Assembly (NCBI GenBank): GCA_015680685.1
Contig: MNCI01014175.1
Span: 74,813-138,812 of the forward strand
Reading direction: 5' to 3'
Length of the DNA stretch: 64,000 nt
Origin: Gnetum montanum
Lineage: Eukaryota; Streptophyta; Gnetopsida; Gnetales; Gnetaceae
Shown: positions 59,286-64,000 of the stretch, piece after piece
How the letters are laid out: each line of letters opens with the position of its first letter
Position numbering within the stretch: the stretch's first letter is position 1
Notes under the pieces: generated by a model
What the model was told of the DNA's origin: nothing
The model's input: only the letters and a program-made list of their open reading frames with translations
Database searches by the model: none
Position numbers and translations under genes: made by a program

Positions 59286-60970
59286 ATGGCTGACGCATTT
59301 TTACCCAAGTGCCACTTAATGTGCTTATGGTTGATATGAAAGATTGAAGTATGGACACCTAGAAGAAAATTACCATACATTTGAGCTTGAGTGGACCTCA
59401 TGGTGATGTTGAGCAATGCATTGATCTTGATTATCTAGACCTTAATCTTAAGATTCTTGTCAACCACATAGCTTCAATCAAAAATCTTATAGAATGGCCT
59501 AAAAACCTAGTTAAAACCCTTGACCTTAAGGCTAGTTACATAATTGAAGAATCTCTAGCTAAGTTTTTGGTCATAACAGATGGTGGTGAGGAGAAAATCC
59601 TTAAACTAAGTTCCTCAATGGAACCTCAATAGGCTCAAGACATTACCATGATCCTATAGGACAACATCAAGACATTTGCTTAGTCATATGAAGGCATGTC
59701 AATCCTAGATCCATAGCTAGTCCAGCACAAAATCATACTTGATCCTAGCATTAGACCAATTAAGTAAAAAGTACCCAAGATTAGACCAGATTTAGCCTTG
59801 ATAGTTATTGATGACATCACAAAGCTATACCAAGCTAGTTTCATTAGGGTTGTTGAATATGAAGATTGGGTATCCAACATTATGGTAGTCCCTAAGAAAA
59901 ATGACAGTATCTATATTTGCATTGATTTTCAAGATCTAAATAAGGCAACCCTTAAGGATGAGTTTCCTTTGCCTAGTATGGATCAAATCATTGATACTAT
60001 GATTGGACATGTCGTATTATCCTTTATAGATTGGTTCTTAGGATACAACCAAATTAGGATCAATCAATAACATCAACTTAGCATAATCTTCATGACCCTT
60101 TGGGGGACCTTTTGCTACACTATGATGCCTTTTGGCCTTAAGAATCCATGAGAAACCTATCAAAGAACCATGATATATATCTTTAGTAAATACATGTTAG
60201 GATTGCTCAATGATTATGTAGATGATATTGCTATTAAGTTCAAAATCTCTAGTGACCAAGCTAGTGACCTAGACCTTGTGCCTAAATGATATCTTAAGTT
60301 CAAACTTAGACTTAATCCTAAGAATTTGTCTTGAACATCATAAGTATTAAGATGCTTGGATTTGTATTATTAGAAGTAGGAATATGTGTCGATCTTGATA
60401 AGGTTAAGATCATGTCTAACTTGGTAGTGTCAACTAACCTTAAAGAGCTTCAGGGACTACAAGGGAGATTACAATTTATTTGTAGGTTCATTACTAGGTT
60501 TACAGATAAGTTGCAATCTGTGCAACACTTGCTTAAGAAAGGAGTTCACTCTGAGTAGATGACTCAATGCTAAGAAGCCTTTGAAAACCTTAAGTAAGAG
60601 TTAACAAAACTACTAATACTCTACCCTCTACAAGGAGGTAAACCATTTTACATCTACCTTGCCATCTCTGACATGTCCATTGCTTCTCTACTTTGTCAAA
60701 AACATGATGATGGAGAAAAGATGCTAGTATATTACCTTAGTCATACATTAGTTGCCCATGAGACTAGATATTCTAAAGTGGAGAAGTATTGTCTAGCACT
60801 AGTCTTCTCATTAAAGAAGTGGAGATGCTACCTCTTTATGAACTAGGTCAATATCATTTGCAAAAATAACATACTTAGAGCCATCACAACCAATATGTAC
60901 AAGAGTATCTATATGGCTAGATGGAAAGCCATAACAGAAGAGTTTGACCTTCATTATATCTCTTAATCCT
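59286..60970 (+). pseudogene. T5 reverse transcriptase and RNase H
   Basis: The ATG at 59286 (MADAFLPK) starts the second pol frame as in T4. The linker frame is open from 59381 to 59632 (LSLSGPHGDVEQCIDLDYLD). RT: DDITKLYQASFIRVVEYEDW, ICIDFQDLNKATLKDEFPLP, GTFCYTMMPFGLKN and an intact LLNDYVDDIAIKF near 60205. The thumb and connection (60331-60558) read NLKELQGLQGRLQFICRFIT. RNase H has FYIYLAISDMSIASLLCQKH, YYLSHTLVAHETRYSKVEKY and ITEEFDLHYIS. About ten stops. Confidence 0.88.
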
Positions 60971-61051
60971 TAATGAAAGTAAAGCTATACTCATATAACT
61001 TACTATTTTTCCTATTGATGACCAAGCAACTATAAACCCCAAGTCTCCTGA

Positions 61052-61427
61052 CAAACATGTCAATACCATTAGCCAAGTGCTTGAGGATTATGAGGAAGTC
61101 ATGCAATTTGATGGAGTTTCAACTACCCATGGGGCCAATGCTACTACCATCATGATGTTCCCATCTAGTAAAATTTGATCCTTTGCCTACCATTTTGATT
61201 TTCCATGCACCAACAACATAGTGGAGTATGAGGGTTTGATTAGAGGGATGATGGTAGCTCATGACCTAATTATCAAAAAATTAATGATCAAAGGTGATTT
61301 CAAACTTATGATTAACCAAGTAATAGAGGTTTATGCATGTAAAGCCAAAAATTTACAACCTTACTATGAACTAGGAAAACAATGGTTACAACAATTTATA
61401 GATGCTAATATCCAACACATATCCTAA
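61052..61427 (+). pseudogene. T5 archaeal-type RNase H
   Basis: The most complete aRH here: MQFDGVSTTHGANATTIMMF (first Asp), FDFPCTNNIVEYEGLIRGMM (Glu kept), MIKGDFKLMINQVIEVYACK (second Asp kept) and KAKNLQPYYELGKQWLQQFI. One stop interrupts it near 61178. The N-terminal half and the 61221-61427 frame are collinear with T2, T3 and T4. Confidence 0.82.
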
Positions 61428-62287
61428 AACGAGAATGCTGTAGTCGATGCCATCATGCTAATAGTCCTCAATGTGATGCCAAATGTGTTTAGTAAATTAC
61501 CCACTTTAACCGTGAATTATGCTATTCTTATCATGTAGAGTGTTGAGAATACCTCTATGGTTTTAGTTCATACTACTCCTATAAAGGAGTGTTACGACGG
61601 TATTATGTTTTACCTTATACATGGTGAATCTTCATAAGACCTAATTTCTTCTAAAGAAGATGTTGTATGTAAACAATCAAAATAACACGTCATTGTAGGT
61701 GATAATACATTATTTTGGAAATCTTGTGATGGCATATTGCTGAAGTGCTTGGGTAGAGCCAAAGCCAAAATAATCCTAAAGCAAGTTCAAGGGGGTGTCT
61801 GTGGTGGACATAGGACCTAGAGCCATGGCTACTAAGATTAGATGGTTAAGTTACTATTGGACTTAAATAGAAAATGAATACCTGCAGAAGGTTAAAATAT
61901 ATGACACATGCCAATGGTGTAGCAACCTCATACACATATCACCAACTGAGTTAAATACTTCATCAACAATGAGTAGAATAGGGAGTTATGTACTGTGGAC
62001 CTAGACTCAATGAAGGAGCAGCATGTATAAAAGCTTGCTAACATTGAACACTACCAAGAGAGGTAGAAATGGCAACACCATCACAACCTAGGAAAGTGCA
62101 AGATTAATAAAGCAGATCTAGTCCTTAAGGTCATTCATTAACATGTGAACAAATTCTCAGCCAATTGGGAAGGCCCTTTCTTGATCACCAAGGTCTATAG
62201 CAATGGGGCCCATTGAATAGTAAACATGGATGAGAATAAGATGGCCAATCTGGTCAATCATTTCTATCTCAAACCATACTACATGTA
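61428..62287 (+). pseudogene. T5 integrase remnant lacking the catalytic core
   Basis: The linker (NENAVVDAIMLIVLNVMPNV, DDGIL-like DGILLKCLGRAKAKI) and part of the zinc-binding region (GGVCGGHRT, then CQWC..LIHISPTEL) are present to about 61965. The sequence then jumps to the region after the core: VDLDSMKEQHV, ADLVLKVIH, KFSANWEGPFLITKVYSNGA and NHFYLKPYYM, ending 62285-62287. The LDIIGPI, DNGPQFSS and QVEAINK blocks found in T2 and T4 are absent, so all three catalytic residues are gone. Confidence 0.82.
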
Positions 62288-62319
62288 GCCTATAGTAGCC
62301 ACAATATTGATGACCATCA

Positions 62320-62435
62320 ACAAGCAAGCCTGATCTCTATGATCCATTATGACCCTAAACTAGCACTACGGCTTACTAAGGCCTTAAACTAGCAATGCAG
62401 CTTACCAAGGCCTTCAACTGACAAATTGTGACCTT
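62320..62435 (+). repeat. T5 post-integrase motif copies
   Basis: Three copies, at about 62340, 62368 and 62401: TATGACCCTAAACTAGCA, TAAGGCCTTAAACTAGCA and CAAGGCCTTCAACTGACA. This is a shorter array than in T2 or T4. Confidence 0.7.
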
Positions 62436-63246
62436 GAGTAGCTAGAATTGTTGAACCATCATTTGTGGCTTAATATGTCCCATTGTAACAACATGATTCT
62501 TTCTTTGGTTTTCTGCTTCTCTTGAAGTTTTGTTTGTAGGATGAAGCCTGAAGCCATCATAAATGTGCAACTCATCATGATAGTAATTCACCACATAATC
62601 TCGATGCACAAGATTAAGTGAATTTGTCCTACTATATTGAGAGTGCTTTCTCCACATCATTTTCTTTGAGAAAAAACCATAGCCTAAATATAACCTTCCA
62701 TAACTTAAGTAACAATGTTGACCTATGTTGACACTCATGCATCATGGTCATATGACATCCCTTCATTATGCTCCACCTCCAAGTCTACTTGAATGTAACA
62801 CATCTCATTTAGTGGAAAAATGATAATTCCATCAAGGGTAACATGCCTTGTTTGATGGAAAAAATACAAGCCTATTAAGCATAACATAGATCACTTGATG
62901 GGAATACCATAGGAAAATCAGCCTTGGTAAAGAGCACATTGCCAAGTGCCCAAAGAAACCTACTAAAGTTTTGGTTTCTCAAATGCATCTACCAAGTGAA
63001 CCACACTTCTAAACATGAAGTACATATTATGAACTACTTGACCAATATTTGTTAAGGCCTTGTGACCATTTATTAATGAGCTCATTACAATTTCATCATC
63101 ATAGCTTCACTCCATCATCATGAACACTCTTGAGCACAGTTCGATACTACTAAATCAAGCATAGAGAAAATACATTGGTGATGGACTTGTAGTGGTGTTT
63201 TTTATTCTTTGTTGATGTATCTCAAGTAAATTCTTCAAACATCAAT
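62436..63246 (+). other. T5 3' untranslated region
   Basis: Aligns with the minus strand of T3 10000-10500. No gene supported; a 98-codon frame on the opposite strand (62738 to 62442) has no visible counterpart. Confidence 0.5.
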
Positions 63247-63259
63247 AAAGAGGATCCAA
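63247..63259 (+). other. T5 polypurine tract
   Basis: AAAGAGGATCCAA directly before TGAAACACC. Decayed relative to T2 and T4. Confidence 0.7.
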
Positions 63260-64000
63260 TGAAACACCATCAAAATTTATGCTACAAATCCCACTTTTTA
63301 GTGTGAGGTAAAGTTTCATTGCAAATGTAAGATATGTAGCACATAAGATACAATCTTACATATTTTAACTTCTTGGGGTAAAACAAAGTTCAAAATTTAC
63401 AATTTTCGCACTTCCTAAGTGAAAAAGGCTGCCTAATATCTATATTTGGGATTGGGAAGGTTGAAAATGCCTTGGAAATGGCTAAAATTGGCCTTTCCAA
63501 GGGATTTTGTAGGGTTATAGATCCAACTACACTAGATCCATTTTTACTAGGCTCAATAGGTTCAATAGGCTTAGTAGCTACAATAGTCATAGTAGCCATA
63601 GTAGCTATAGTAGTCAGTGTAGTCACCACCAAGACTTGATAGAAGTGCAATGTTCGAATTGTTGGGATGGCCGTTTCTTCAACAACATTTTCCCAAGGTA
63701 ACAATTTTTGCTATAAACAATACTTTTCATAATAGGTTTTACCATTTCTATAGTTTTCATTCACCTTTTTGTCTACCATCACTTTTCCCACTTCCAAAGC
63801 CTTTAGCGTAGTTACAAAAGCCTATTTAATATTTGGATTTTATGGGTGTACTTCATTTTGGACTTATCATAGAGATCAACTACTCTAGTAGTAGATGATA
63901 AACTATGGTAGTAGTAGATGACCAAGTACGCTAATAGTAGATGACCAACTATGTTGGCAGTAGATGGCAACTATGCTAACAAAAGACCATTTACCACTAT
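63260..64000 (+). repeat. T5 right LTR, first 741 bp
   Basis: Matches 43599-44400: TGAAACACCATCAAAATTTA, TTATAGATCCAACTACACTA and the AGTAGCTATAGTAGTCAG triplet run. The GTAGTAGATGA repeat is present at 63880-63970. An antisense frame of 104 codons (63704 to 63390) shares MLPW(D/E)(D/N)VVEET and SSVVG...NPLERPILA with the left LTR frame. The LTR continues past the window. Confidence 0.88.

Larger units (their letters stand above)
43599..64000 (+). mobile_element. T5: long Tat-lineage element (right end outside the window)
   Basis: The 1812-bp left LTR starts TGAAACACC at 43599 and the right LTR starts at 63260, so the element exceeds 20.4 kb. Order: leader with minisatellite, gag, PR, motif spacer, antisense gene (minus), palindrome array, RT, RNase H, aRH, linker, integrase C-terminus, motif, 3' untranslated region, polypurine tract, LTR. 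The five bases before the left LTR are CATGC; the matching duplication would lie past the window. All frames are broken and CpG is rare. Confidence 0.88.

Noticed and set aside
1-64000. tRNA, rRNA or host protein-coding genes
   Set aside because: None was recognised on either strand; all coding remnants align with Ty3/gypsy proteins or the antisense gene.

Overview
This window is repeat DNA from a large plant nuclear genome, with no recognisable host gene. Every coding remnant belongs to a Ty3/gypsy LTR retrotransposon. I read five copies (T1-T5) of one Tat-lineage family and one Athila-like element (Ath1). The Tat assignment rests on three things: a gag with a CX2H..HX4C-type knuckle, an RT with FMDGFSGYNQ-like and YVDD motifs, and a second archaeal-type RNase H (aRH) between RNase H and integrase. 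The species cannot be named. AT-rich sequence, CpG decay in the older copies, and several-deep nesting suit a very large genome.

Layout: T1 (1 to ~4530, minus strand) holds gag-PR and the 3' end of an antisense gene. It meets T2 (~4527-9577, plus strand; aRH, integrase, 3' LTR) at an abrupt inverted junction. T2's LTR ends inside the truncated 3' LTR of T3 (minus strand). T3 then runs from 9578 to 20601 and resumes at 42308-43598. Ath1 (20602-42307, plus) lies inside T3's antisense gene. T4 (20829-32835, plus) lies inside the left LTR of Ath1, with a 5-bp target duplication TAGGA. T5 (43599 to beyond 64000, plus) sits in the last codons of T3's protease. Inferred order of insertion: T3 oldest; Ath1, T5 and T2 into T3; T4 into Ath1.

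The most interesting system is the Tat family itself. T1, T3, T4 and T5 all carry the same multi-exon gene in antisense orientation between protease and RT. Exon junctions with GT..AG borders are shared, and the protein keeps matching residues between copies. It has a basic N-terminus, an unrecognised central domain, a coiled coil and an acidic C-terminus. The position matches the PR-RT intron known from Ogre-type Tat elements, so an antisense gene may be nested within a sense intron. In T3 and T5 the DNA upstream of this gene is filled by a ~3 kb array of diverged units of about 185-190 bp, each marked by a palindromic core. A second signature is a short motif (core CCTTAAACTAGCA) repeated in the spacer between PR and the antisense gene and again downstream of integrase.

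All copies look defective: nonsense codons, a frameshift, missing catalytic residues, deleted gag (T4) and deleted integrase core (T5). Alignments were done by eye; boundaries given as 'about' may be off by tens of bases.
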